From contig JALIRH010000002.1 in NCBI GenBank assembly GCA_023055505.1, positions 24,806,437 through 24,870,436 of the forward strand: a stretch of DNA of 64,000 nucleotides, written 5' to 3'. The translations under genes were made by a program, and so were the position numbers. This document shows positions 12,266 through 24,400 of the stretch, in pieces (the first letter of the stretch is position 1; each line of letters opens with the position of its first letter). The notes beneath the pieces are model-generated. The model was not told the DNA's origin and did not search any database. It saw nothing but the letters and a program-made list of their open reading frames with translations. This DNA comes from Callipepla californica brunnescens (lineage: Eukaryota; Chordata; Aves; Galliformes; Odontophoridae).

Positions 12266-12738
12266 GCATAGGACCAGAGTCTAAGTTTGTTTCAATAACA
12301 GTATAGCATATCTACTCTTGTCTTTTATACAATCTGCTATCTTATTAAAGAAGAAAATTGTTTTGGTTCAAGTGTAAGTTAGAAATTTTGTTTGCTGGGC
12401 CAATTCCTTGTTGGTGTCATTTAGGTTTTTTTTTTGCATCAAATAGTCTATTTCTGGAAGTTAGAACGCTACTCTGAGTAGATTCAATAAATGCACATAG
12501 TGTCAGACTGACTCTTTTGCTAACATTCAGAAACTCTTGGTTTGTAGAAGAGTTTGATTATATTTCATATGAAATCAACTCATGAATGGGGAAAGAAAGA
12601 ATCCTTTGTGTAGACCATGTGCTACACAGTGGCATTGCTGGATATATTTGTAAAAACTAAACAAAATAAACATTTCAGTTCAGCACAATTCTTCTAATAA
12701 ATCTGATTTGTAGCATGGTAGAATGAAATCTAACTTAC
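12266..12738. other. Intronic sequence next to the RALYL exon donor
   Basis: AT-rich intron with T-rich stretches and no recognised repeat. On the minus strand this is the first roughly 470 bp of intron after the exon. Nothing beyond the donor itself was assigned. Confidence 0.55.
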
Positions 12739-12814
12739 CTGTAAAGTGCTGATAACGGACGTTTGTTGCCAGGTTTTGGTCTGTATGGTTTTGGTTCTCC
12801 TGCCATGTTGATAT
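12739..12814 (-). CDS. RALYL: RALYL internal coding exon (76 nt, partial CDS)
   Basis: Read on the minus strand, the exon follows a TTTGCTTTCAG acceptor and ends at TTTACAG with a GTAAGTTA donor. It starts with the last two bases of a split codon (phase 1), then has 24 whole codons, then AG of the next split codon. The peptide contains [16 protein letters not shown] followed by RPLSALY. From memory of the family, this matches RALYL just after the single N-terminal RRM, where the preceding exon supplies a G to complete the Asp of 'DIN'. Paralogues differ here: RALY lacks the [11 protein letters not shown] form and hnRNP C reads LAAEPK. RALYL is a nuclear hnRNP-like RNA-binding protein, chiefly of brain. 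The segment is basic and proline-rich with no catalytic residues. The in-frame ATG could in principle start an N-truncated isoform, but nothing here shows that. The gene name is from recognition, not a database search. Confidence 0.93.
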
Positions 12815-14708
12815 CTGAAAGCAAACATTTGAAGTCTGTAAGCTAGAGGTTTGGAAGGTGGAAACACATTGCAAAGGAACCCTCAAGAAACTGGAAATGA
12901 TCAACAGACATTGAAAATGGAGAGCATGTGTAAAATGCCTAACTGTTTTTTTCACTTTTAAATAGGTACTATAAAACTTTCCTAAATATTCTTACTGTAA
13001 TATTTGAGGTTCTTAGGCAAAATGTCATTTATTGGTAAGAGAGAAATGATATTTTTACAAACGTGAGTTTCCACTCATGAAGGTGAAGACTCCTGAAGCT
13101 ATTACAGAGTCTTGAACAGTAACTTAAATGTAAACAAATGATGAACTCAAGTCAAATTCTGTCGTGGAGGGCTGCAGTGGTTATAGAGAGCTGTTCTTTA
13201 AGGTCTTGCAAAATGCAGACTGGCATTTCACTATCTACCCAAAAAGAGAATTTTCAAAATTAAAAAAAAATTATCTGCATTTCTTAACCAAAATACATTT
13301 TTTTTTGTCTGAATATCAAATCATGCTGTTTTTAAAATTTTCATGGGTCAAGAGAGTCTCTCTTCTTGCACATACCTTATCTTAGGTAAGTACTCATAAT
13401 TCTCAACACCAGAAATCTTGTGCATATATATATATATTTAATTCATTAACATTATGCCTGTATGTTTCTCATTGAAATGTAAAAATACATGACACAATAC
13501 ATTAGTCATGCTGTATCTCAACTTCCCTTCTTTTGAATCATACTCAGAGACACATCAGGAAATACACATCCATCATTTTGAATGCTAGTAATAATTACTT
13601 ACTGAGAAATAAATACAGTTAGATCCTTTAGTGAATTATGCCTTGCTTGATGTTGAAAAGCTGTCAGTATAAATATAAATCTATATTAAAAAGCACCTGG
13701 GTGCTGTACAGTCAACTTTACAAAAAATTAATGGATAAAGTAAAAATTCTGATCAGAAAACAAATTTCATGCCATCGGAGTGATGGCTTGGTTTTCACTG
13801 ATATATGAAAGGTTAACAGGAAATCAGAAGATTTATTTCACTGTTAAATTGCTGTGACAGAACAATATATTCCATTTACCATTGAATATATTTACCATGG
13901 AATATATATAGAGATAAAGACTTTTGAGAAAGCACATGTTCTTGTAAAGCCTGTTCTCAATCCAAAATTGAAATTAGCAGAGGGAAAAGTAAAGAAGACA
14001 ACTAAGGTGTTGAATGAGAAAGCATCACTATACAGTGCAATGACATAAAAAGCCGAACGTTTTTATTAATGTTATTCTCTATCTCAAGTAAAAGCCTGAG
14101 ACTGATGGACTAGATAATTTTATTTTGCACAAAGTAGGAAAAAAAATCCTTTTGACATTTTCTAGTAGTCGGAAACACTGAAAAATACTCATTGATGTTT
14201 TTTCCATTTAATTTCAATATTTTAAGATAAACCAACACATATTTAAAATTATAAAATGTCCTAAAATGAAAGGTTTCCTACAAATACATGTACATTTTGT
14301 AAAATTGTCTCCATTAAAACATTTTGGAATTAATGCAATAGTTCTTCATTCTACTGTATTATAGAATGTATTAATCTTATATCATATTCTTCCATAAAAT
14401 ACTAAATTTTTTGTTTTACCTGTCTCTGAATTAGGATGAATAGCGGAGAAAGTTTTTATGCTTTTCTGAAATGCTTTTCTGTCATTAATTTTAAGCAAGT
14501 GCTTTATTAAACACATATAAATCTCCTACTTCCATGGTTGTTAAAAATTTAGATACGATTCCCACATTTAAAAGAATATAAATTGTAATGTTGGCCCAAC
14601 AAAGTAAACATCAAGCATTTGCTGAAAGTCACAGGGGAATTTTGATAGCTGTTCTACATTTCCATTGGCTCCTGGAAATAAAAAAATTGGAATGAAAATT
14701 TAATCTTG

Positions 14709-14785
14709 TGACCTTTGCAATAATTAGATCTTGCCACACTATTTTAATGTGACAGATTTAAGGTCACTGGCTTTATTGACCTTCA
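14709..14785. promoter_or_regulatory. Cluster of three AGGTCA-type nuclear-receptor half-sites
   Basis: Three extended half-sites occur within 77 bp: TGACCTTTGCA at 14709-14719 (minus-strand reading TGCAAAGGTCA), TTAAGGTCA at 14758-14766 on the plus strand, and TGACCTTCA at 14777-14785 (minus-strand reading TGAAGGTCA). The second and third form an inverted pair and both fit the TNAAGGTCA form bound by monomeric receptors such as ERR and NR5A types. The first resembles HNF4/COUP-TF half-sites. The motifs are seen directly; regulatory function is inference. Confidence 0.3.
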
Positions 14786-16010
14786 ACATCTACTACTAAA
14801 ACTAGGTCAGACTTCAGAGAGAAAATAAAAAGTTAGAATTGTAATCTGTTCTTGGGAAATTCCTGGGGCTATAAGATTCATCTTCACAAACCTTCCGTCT
14901 CTTCTTTTTCAGAGCCACAGGCCAGGTCATTAGTCTTAGGTATATGAACATTAAAGAGATTTCAAAACTTGTTCACACCCTTCTGGAAGAGATCAATCCT
15001 GTTTTGATGATTATTCTTGTAGACATACCTTTGCAGGTCTATAGCATCTACTTTTAACAAAGACAAGTAATATAGAAGACCTTGGGGTGTTTGCTACCTG
15101 TTCACTTTATTATAATAAAATACTGTTGGAAAAGTAACATTGTAAGAAAACACAGAATCAGTTATGACTCCCTTGCACTTAAATAAATCTCTGAAGATGT
15201 TAGCAGAAAACTGTGAACTATGTTACATGAACAGTAATAGCCAGAATTTCTCTTTAACACAAGAAATATTTCATACTAAAGCCATACACATGGGGATTTT
15301 GTCTTAAAATGAAACTGAATGAATATCTCTGGAACTCTCTAAGCACTCTGTAGCAAGTTAAGAATGTATGTAGGAAATGGACTGAAAAGTTAGGACAGAT
15401 TTTCACCCCATTATTTTTCAGCACTATCTACTCCAACCTCAATTTTCTAGCTAAGATTAGAAGTGAAGCTGTCAACATTTCACAGGACAGATTATTTCTA
15501 GCCCAACTGAAATCTTGTGAGATAACTTGTTCTCTTGCTTCATCCATCATTAGTTTCACAGCAGACATTTACATCCAGTAGGTCATAAACCATGTGTCAA
15601 ACAAATTTGTTGGCTGCAGCATAGAGATTTACCTGCATTAATAATTCCACCTTGAGGAATGTGGAGAGGTATCACTCCTTATGCTGTAAAATTAGCTACT
15701 GAATTTGTAGAGGAATATGAACAAGACAACTTGACAAAGCACAGAGAGATTTGCACTTCTAAATGTGTAGAGTAGTCCAGGGATTCTCATATTATTTGCT
15801 GATCATATGTTATAAATATTAACCTACAGAATAACATGAAGATAAAATCAGTGCTGAAATTCAAAATATTATCGGATTATGAATAAGGAAGTGACTGCAA
15901 GCAATTGTGATGCAGTAGCCTGCTCTTTCTGTGATTTCAGAATTAAATAAGATTGCTTTCTGTATTTAAAGGAATGTATCTTCAGTTCTATGTTTTCAGA
16001 ACATGCCAGT

Positions 16011-16040
16011 TAAGGTATGAGACATTTGGCTCATACCTTA
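16011..16040. repeat. Perfect hairpin, 11-bp arms, 8-nt loop
   Basis: TAAGGTATGAG (16011-16021) is followed after ACATTTGG by its exact reverse complement CTCATACCTTA (16030-16040). No T-run follows to suggest a terminator, and the setting is intronic. Role unknown. Confidence 0.9.
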
Positions 16041-17492
16041 GGCATTGAAAGGTGAAAGGTATATGTAAGGTATTTCATTCAAGATTTTGCATCATATAGC
16101 ACAATATATCTAATTTCAAACAAAGTGTTTTTCTTTCTAATATGCCCAGAAGTGCCTAGCAATGAATGAGAATATAATAATAATAAGATAATAATGATAT
16201 GCAGACCATTTAGAGAGAACAGCGAATGTATTCAGTGGCTACATAAATGGGTTTGATAGAGCAACTCAGCACAGCGTGATTACCTTGCTCCCATCAGTCT
16301 TTCCTACTGTAGGCTGCCCACCTCCTCTAGGTTATATAGGGGTGACCAAGAAGACTCTGGTGCATAAACCCACCAGTATCAACCATTCTTGAGGCTTTGC
16401 TCATAGTTCTGCAGCTTAAGCAATTTGAAAATTCAGTCCTGAGGGCAAATGTACGGTTGCTTTTAAACAGGTTTTGTAAGTATAAGGAATGATACAAAAA
16501 GTGTTGTATTAACATACTAGAAGTATTTCAGTACTCCTAAGTATAAATACGCTTCAGATTATTTTAAAAGTATGGTTGGGAAAAAAATAGCCAATCAACC
16601 ACTTTTGTTTCCAAAAACAAATGCTGTGTACTAGAAGACTCAGAAAGCACAGGCTCAATACACAAAACTGGGACTTCAGGCTTTCTCCTGTAAATCCAAT
16701 GTCCATTTATCAGCCTACTTGCTTACTATAAAATTAAACAGCATCATTGCTAGGCACTAGAACACAGCTATTTATTGTATAGAATTATTAGAGTGGTTCC
16801 TGTTATGACTTTTAGCCCCAAGCAACCAAGTATTTGTTGTACAATTTCTGGACATAGATGAAGAGTTGACATGAAGTAGGAATCGTTGTTAACTGGTCTT
16901 TTAGTTGTGGCCAATTTTCAAGGGAAGACCCACTGAAAGAGAACAGTCCCAGATATTTATAGTAATTGCAGACATAGCTCCTGATGTGGTCTCCATGTCA
17001 GAGAGACTGTGAACCAAGACCTACAAATACAATCTGTAAAGACCTCTGTAGCCAAACAGCTAATTTCCATCTTCCAACAGGTGCTCTTCCACACATTCTT
17101 GAGAATTGTTGATGACATGACACATTCCTTGAAAACTCTCCCAATTTACTGAATTAAAATTTTGTGTGGAAAAAGCTGTCATTGTGTACTTCCAGACTAG
17201 CTAGCTCTGTGTTAGACCAGCCTTTTACTGAAGTGCTAGAGGCAACAGCTGTATGAAAAACTGAAGAGAAGTATTCATACAGTGAATGCAACATTTATGT
17301 CCAGATAGATGCAGGCATGGGAAGAAAATGCATTTTCCCCCTTTTTTTTCACATAAACTGAAGTATATAGGACAGAAGTAAAGACCAAGAGGTAGAAGAC
17401 ATTTAGAGAAGACCCTAGCCATGTGATTTATAAATGAATATCAGGAAAACTACAGCTAATTTGTCTTTATTTTATATTATTTCCTTTGCCAG

Positions 17493-17586
17493 TACTACAT
17501 ATATATATATGTAGTATATTCCTTTAGTATCTATATATATATATCCTTTATATATATATATCCTTCCTCTGGAATACTAAAGGAAT
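17493..17586. repeat. TA-rich palindrome and nested inverted repeat
   Basis: A perfect 24-bp palindrome (TACTACAT core extended by TA steps) spans 17493-17516. Next to it, ATTCCTTTAGTAT (17518-17530) and its exact reverse complement ATACTAAAGGAAT (17574-17586) flank a 43-bp loop made of two TA microsatellite blocks with CCTTTATA between them. It could extrude as a cruciform or be the remains of a small palindromic element. No target-site duplication was identified. Confidence 0.9.
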
Positions 17587-20500
17587 TTAAATGAAGTCAT
17601 ATGACATTTTTTACATCACAGACCTTTTTTCTACATTACATTAATTGTGTGTTATCTCCTCCCTTTTCCCATCTCTTGTACTAAAACGTAAAAAATGCAG
17701 AGAGGAAAAGACAGTTAGATCCTGTGCCAAAATTATACAACTTCCCAGAAAATTGAACACAAACTCAAATTAACTTTCATGGTTAGTAAAATATTAAATG
17801 AAGGTCTGGGTCACACATTTCCTTTCTCCATAATAGTATTAAAAATAATTTGTTCATGGGGCTCTCAGCTGCATTCAGATTTTCTCTTAGCACTGAAATA
17901 ATTTGAACCTTTTTTTTTTGGTACAATGATGACAGCTATTGTTAATGCTTCATACAGAAAGAGCTGCTCATTGAATGGTATATGAAATTGCTTTGTTCAG
18001 CTATCTCTTCTTTCATTAAACTCTGTTAGAATGAAATGAGGATATAGGGTTATATAAGCTATCACTCTTAACACCATTCAGTAACAGAAGTGCCAGGCAT
18101 TGTCTTGCTGGAAAGTCACTGTTTCCAGGAGACCCAGGCTGGTGCAAGGACAGGCAAAATCTAAAAGGGAAATCCTTTCCCATCTATCCATCCATCACAA
18201 ACAGTTCCTTCAGGGTTTAAGGTGGTGACTTCTCCCACAGTTGCAGAACAGACTTTGAACTGCTTCACAGCTGGTGCAGAGCATTGGCCTCTTTCAATTT
18301 TGTCTGCCTGCTGCCATGTCTCTCCTCCCACCACAAGTAATGGCTCAGTCACCTGGCAGCTTCTCCTAACCCATTTGAGTGTGCAACCAGCAGTGGCCTA
18401 CAGCATGTTCAGGGAACTGGACAATACTAATTCTGAGGCCTCTTGAAGATTTCCCATGGACTTTGCTAAGTTTGCAGAGACTGTAGCTGAAACCTCCCAG
18501 TCTGTTTCTCTATCAGTGCTCAAATCCTTATGGGTCAAGTCCTGTGGTGGGGCAATAGTCCCACTGGAACCCTGGGCTACAAGGGAAGGGACGCAATGAG
18601 AAAAGCGTATGCCTTATGAAGCACATTCTTTGGAATGGGAGCCCTGTTTGTGACAATCTGCTCCAGTCTTTCTCCTCTTTATCACTGGGTTGGCAGGATA
18701 CTCTACAGGAATATCCATTCTGCTGTTCTACAGGTGCAAGAGGTTCAGATTCTTTTGCAGGGAACTGCCTTGCCATATCCACTTATCTATAGACCAGCTC
18801 TAAGGGATGAAGGACTTGGGGTGTTAGCTGTAGAAACCTCTACTTTGGTTTGTGTCACAGTGCCATAAAGCTGGCAGTCATACATGTGAACTGAAATCAA
18901 AATCAAAATCTAGAAGCAATAGTCTTCTTCTAGTAGGTAGGCCCTTTTAATTTAAACAAGTTTTCAACTGTCCCGTTACCCACCCAAATAACAAGATTTC
19001 TACCTTCAGTGTGCTTGTTTAACACATGGTCAGGCTAATTCTGCAAATGCAGATCGACACTGCCATAAGGATGTAGGAAAGCGATGGAAAAGTACGTCAG
19101 GAACTGTCTGCTACCTTCAGAAATAGAAGTTCAGGCAGGGACTCTGTGTGACACTACCACCTGTTCACATTGTAACTTCTCATTGTTGCCATTAATGAGA
19201 AACAGATCTGGTCCTTGAGCTACAGCTTTTTCCAGAGTGTGAGGAACATCATTCTTTGGATTCTCTTGATCATAATAAAGATGTAGTTTCCAAAAAGAAA
19301 ATAGAGCACCTGTCTTCTTTCAGATCAAGCACAGTCATTGCAGGGCAGCAGCCAACAGACTGCTGCTTTTCTTTGGTAACAAAAGATAGTTATTACCATG
19401 AGACTCAGACAAAGCTTGATGTTGACTGGATGTCTGAGCTTCTCAGCAGTGTAAGTAGCCTCAAGCAGCAACTTTAAACTGTGTCATGGGGATAAGAGTA
19501 TGAAAGTCTCTCATCTAAGTCTTTCATATTTCAATATGATTTTCTTTCTAGGGAACATGCCCTTAACCCCAGTAATTTTTAACTCGTAATCAAAATACTT
19601 TTTTTTTTTTTGTTTTTTTTTTTCTTTGTTTTTTAAAGCTAGCTACTTTTCCTGCCCCACAGGCTTTCATCTAACTCTCTTACTAATTTTAGCTTAATGC
19701 TCCAAGCAATGGTTTTTCATGACAATTGAGATTTATAGAATGCAAGAGTTCACTGTCCCTACTGCCCCAATCCCTTTGTCTTTCTCACTGTTTTACTTGC
19801 AGATTGTCAACTTTATTAATGTAAACACAAACTATTTTTTCTCAAAATAACCATAACAATAGCCATATTAAAAGAAAAATACAACTATGTTATTTGCATT
19901 TGAGGTAATATTTCTTGGACATTCCAACAAAATCTGCTTTCACTTGAAGTATATTTCTTTGTAATTTTGAACAGCGAGATTTCCCAAGTGTCTCTGGATG
20001 GGATAAGCAGTATTGCTTCCTGGGCAGTGCTTTCCATAGCACAGGTCATTCTGTATTCCCTGGGCACTTTCAAGGAAGTAAGGGGTGTGAAGATCAAGCT
20101 GCCCCTCTGAAGTCTGAACTGCTCTACCTGCCTCTGTCCTTGGGCTCGGTTGGCACAACAGCTCTCATTGAGAAATCAGTACATTTTTCATACACTGTTG
20201 TCAAAACATTCAAGGGCAGCTCAGACTCTGAGGGTACTCCCTACATTCTAGAGGCTTTCATGATACTGTGGTTTTCAACAAATTGTGAAAAATGTTTTCC
20301 ACAAATCACAGGAGGCTGGAGTATAGTCTCAAGTACATGTCCTCCATTTCCACTATTTTTCCTGTCCCAAAGACATCTGATTTTATCCTTTTTTTTCTTT
20401 GTCCTGGAATCCTCCCTCTTTATATCACTGTCCTCTTTATGGTGGATTCAGCTTTCACCTTGGTCCTCCCTCTCTTGAACAAATCCCCTGCCCAACTAAA

Positions 20501-21455
20501 TAAAGAAATATTGTTGAGAGGATTCAGAACTGCTTTTGACAGTTCAATTCTTCTTTTTGTATTCCCCATTTCTGCTTATGATCTTCATGTTCCAGGTTTA
20601 TCTAGATTAGGGAATCTGTAGAAGAGGTTCTTTACAAGCTTCAAATACACAGGGCACAAGCCTTCAAGCATTTCCCCTGAGATACAGTAATTTCTAAATA
20701 CCATATGTTAGAATTCTAACAGGTTTTGTCTTTCATCTTCTGTTTTTGACTTCTAACATAACTATTGTAAGCCTTTGATGGACAGCCACAGACTTAACTT
20801 AGTTTTTGCATAATAACTTTAAAAATCTGTTTTCCTCTAACAACATCCCTGTGTTAGCGTTGCAAAGTAATATAGCTATGCTACAAAGGAAAATGTCCTG
20901 TTACTGTATTTAGAATTTCTTTCTGAATTGCACAGTTTTATTCACAACTCGGGGTTGGATAAAATGACAGCAGTAGCAGAGATAAACCCACTGAAATTTG
21001 GCACGTGGGAGGAAACATTATAGTGGAAGTAATTTACAAACAAACAATATTCCAAATCTAATTTTTTTTTATAAGCAATACTGAGATTGTAGCCATTGGT
21101 AACTCTTTCATTGCCAATGCATGCATTTCCACAGAGGATCTCATTTATACTAACAATAAAACTGCTATTGCACTGAAGCTAACCGAGAAAGCAGGACACG
21201 TAGAATAATTGGAAATACCGACAAGTTTAAAAATGAACAATGTACAATGTTCTTTCATTCAGAATGTTTAGGCATTTCTGCAAACAAAACATAAAAATAA
21301 TTGACAGGAATAAAAATGATGGTTCATATACTCCAGTTTTCTGCCTCCAGCAGCCCTAAATGCTTTTCGAGGAGGCATGAGAACCTCAGACTAAATACAA
21401 GATTATTTTCCATCCATTCTCTTAACCCAGCATGATTTTCCTCCTAAAATGCTAA
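17587..21455. other. Intronic sequence with an unassigned GC-richer block
   Basis: The block at about 18100-18880 is visibly richer in G and C than its surroundings and has modest open frames on both strands (18528-18782 minus, 18635-18868 plus), but I recognise no family in it. A long T-rich run lies at 19599-19640. The rest is ordinary intron. Confidence 0.5.
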
Positions 21456-21487
21456 ATAGTTTAGGATTAGCTTAAATCCTAAACTAT
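21456..21487. repeat. Perfect hairpin, 13-bp arms, 6-nt loop
   Basis: ATAGTTTAGGATT (21456-21468) and its exact reverse complement AATCCTAAACTAT (21475-21487) flank AGCTTA. The stem could extend through an asymmetric internal loop by pairing TAAAA (left) with TTTTA (right). It is shorter than a normal microRNA precursor and no function is assigned. Confidence 0.9.
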
Positions 21488-24400
21488 GTTTTATCTTTCC
21501 TACTATAGTGTTTTGTTAGGTAAAACTGAAAATCAGTAATACCATGAGTCACCTTGCTAATCATATAAATGCCCAATCACTCCATTACTTTTAATAATAT
21601 ATAATATTAGTGTTTCAGGTTTTAGGTTATTTTTACAGAAAATGTGTTTTCCATCAAGAAGTGAGCTCTGTTTCAGCTTCATAATCCCCTCTTCTTTCAT
21701 TTGCTCAACTCCTTTTTCAACTACTGCTCTCTTCAACCATTATCATAACTAACATCTTAGAAGTCTTGTCAAAAATATTTTCTAGAAACATAAATCATCA
21801 TAATTTTCACTTCAATTTAATGAACTGTTGCTGTCTGCAACTGTAAATTTATGTTTGGTTGTACATGCAAATACACTTCAAATGATTCTTCAGAACTCCT
21901 CTTGAAAGGGGTACAAGGTTTACTACATACTATTAAGGATACTGATTTGCATATATTTTGAATCACTAACAGGAAGCATTGTAATAGGTTTCTAAAAATA
22001 ATTTTAGAAAACAAAGTAATTCTTTTGAAACTTATTAAATCCAATCTGAATACCAAAAAGTACTACAAAATAAAACACACAAGACATTACTCTGTTAAAT
22101 TTTAAAAAGGTAAAAGACATGAATATCATGAATATTAGTACACAGTGGTAGTAAATCTATCAAACTGGTCACTCATCAACAGTTTAGTCTTTACTCTTTA
22201 ACAGTAAATAGATCTACATTCTTCTATGCTTCCCAGTAACATTTACATTCCTCTTTGGCTTTGCCACAAGCAATAGGTTTCTATTACCCACAGAAGAGGC
22301 AATTTGGCTCAGGGAATGCAGGAACAAGAGTTCCTCCAATCTGATTTATTTCTTTGCACCAGAAATTTTTGAGCTAATTTGATTTCCAATTTTTTTTTTT
22401 TTTCAGAATATGTAGTTTGAGCAAATCACATATAAACATATAGTACAAATGTTTGTAAAAAAGCCTTGGTAATTAATTTCTACTTTGTTTGCTGTAAGAA
22501 ACATATAGAGCTAGACCAGACAATAAACATTACCAGACATTCTCTGCCTTAATGGTTGTGGGGGCTTAGGAGGTCAAAATCCTTATTTGCACATTGAAAG
22601 CCAGAGTGTTCCTTTTGGAGCATGAGCATGAAATTCAAAAAGATTCCCACAGGATTAAAATTTTCATCCAGGTTTCTAAACTCTATCTAATGCTGTGTTT
22701 AACTTTCCCCTCATATACATATAATGCTTCCATACACAAACATGCATTTTCAACTGGAAATTGTGTTACGTTCTGTAATTCATCTTTATTACACAGTCTC
22801 TGGAAATAAAAGGATGCAAGGGAATGCTGAGGAATATTGAATTCCTGAACTTGGAGTCAAATTATTGCTCTTAAAGTGGATGCTGGTGTCAACTGCTTTA
22901 ATATAGCAAAGAAAACATTCTTTATTCTCAGCACCGTCATAACTGAAATTATTATCTGTTGTTGTTGTTAAGGGAAGACTGCTGGCATAGACCTATCTGA
23001 AACGTCAGAAACTTCCAGTGCAATGAGAAATTCCAGTGGCTGATTAAATGAAAAAGCTCTCTAAGCTCACCTAGAAACATTAATCTTCTGGACACACTGC
23101 ATAAACCACTAATCTCAAGCTTGTCATTTAAAATGAGGAAGGGAATACAAAGAAAGATGCAGGCAGACTTTTTAAAGCCTTACAATCATTATTTTAATTC
23201 TGTTAAAGACTAAAAGAAGATCCATAAACCTTGCATTGCAGTGAACAAAATGTGCAGAGGAAAAAAACACTGAGCCAAATGATCTCTTTGAATAGAAATG
23301 AATGAAAATCAACACAGCTTTGTTTCAGCACACGGTCTCCTAATCCTTTACTTCCTAATATTCAGCTCCTTATCAGACACCACTGTTAACATCGTGTTAT
23401 ACTTTTCACTTGGAAGCATAGCTAGACATATAACAACTAAACCCTGAAAGAATTTATAATGTCCTGATATGCACAGGCCCAACAGACTAAAGCTGACTGA
23501 GCATACCTGCACTCTGTTGTCATATCAGCAACGCAGTCCTTTCCCTTAATAATTATTGCTATTTATTACCCTTAGTATTTACAATTCTGTATTTAAAAGT
23601 ATTTAAATGTACTGAGATGGAATCTAGTAAACTCTCATAAAAAGGAAGAACACTGTGGCCTTTTACTCACTCATGGTCATTGTCAGCTTGAGCTTCCTTA
23701 TTTGGGGGAAGAGTGCATCCAATAACAAAGCTTTCCGGGGACTTGGGATGTCACTTCCTCCAACGAATGGGTTCCAGAAGTGATAATAAGAAATTCTAGG
23801 CGGTTGTGTGATGGTTGTAGAGGAATTTATTGGAAAAAAATATTGTACTCAGAATGGCTGTATGATTGACTGCATGGCATTGCATAGTCTGTACTTTCCT
23901 TTGGTATGCCATGGACAGGACCTCACTGCTGTCTTACCATCAGCTGCCCTCCAACCTGAGCTTATTTTCCTTTTATGGAGTGATCCACAAATAAATGAAA
24001 ACAACAGTTTGAAACAACGAATTGTAGTAAACGTTCATTTTTTCATATTATGCCGTTCACTAGGATACTGAATCATCACCATAATGGCTCCAGGGTCAAT
24101 AACAACATTTAACCCTTTCTGTGTGCACACACTTTTCTTTTTTTTGTGTGCGTGTGTTGATCCCTAAATGCTCTTGTTTCACGCTTTAAAGAGTTCTGAA
24201 GTCTGAGTTTAATAGAAAGTCATGAACCAGAACATGGAGATGATTTCTCAACTTCATCTCAAAGACTTGGATGCCTGTCATGATCAAACATCAGTTATCC
24301 ACCAGAAAACCAGTGCTCAATTCAAGACTCCCAAGTTTTGATGTAAGAGAGACACATTGCTATTTGGTGTGGATTCGTGTTTTCCTCCTTCATTATTCAT

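Larger units (their letters stand above)
1..12738 (-). other. RALYL: RALYL intron, gene 3' side of the exon (partial)
   Basis: The exon donor at 12738/12739 opens an intron running toward lower coordinates. I looked on the minus strand for the next RALYL coding block (the tyrosine/aspartate-rich YVFDYDYYRDDFYNR region and the proline-rich stretch after it) and did not find it. The intron therefore seems to run off the left edge and is at least 12.7 kb. It holds a solo LTR, the TTCCC array and five CR1 pieces. The size is an inference that depends on no exon having been missed. Confidence 0.7.
12815..17492. other. Intronic sequence upstream of the exon acceptor
   Basis: No gene or interspersed repeat recognised. 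It holds a short TA microsatellite (about 13423-13437), an imperfect inverted repeat at 13865-13907, a nuclear-receptor half-site cluster (14709-14785), a perfect hairpin at 16011-16040 and a small AATA-rich tract near 16167-16198. Confidence 0.55.

Noticed and set aside
12680..12955. 91-codon minus-strand open frame over the RALYL exon
   Set aside because: It is in a different frame from the spliced RALYL reading frame and runs across both splice sites into intron.
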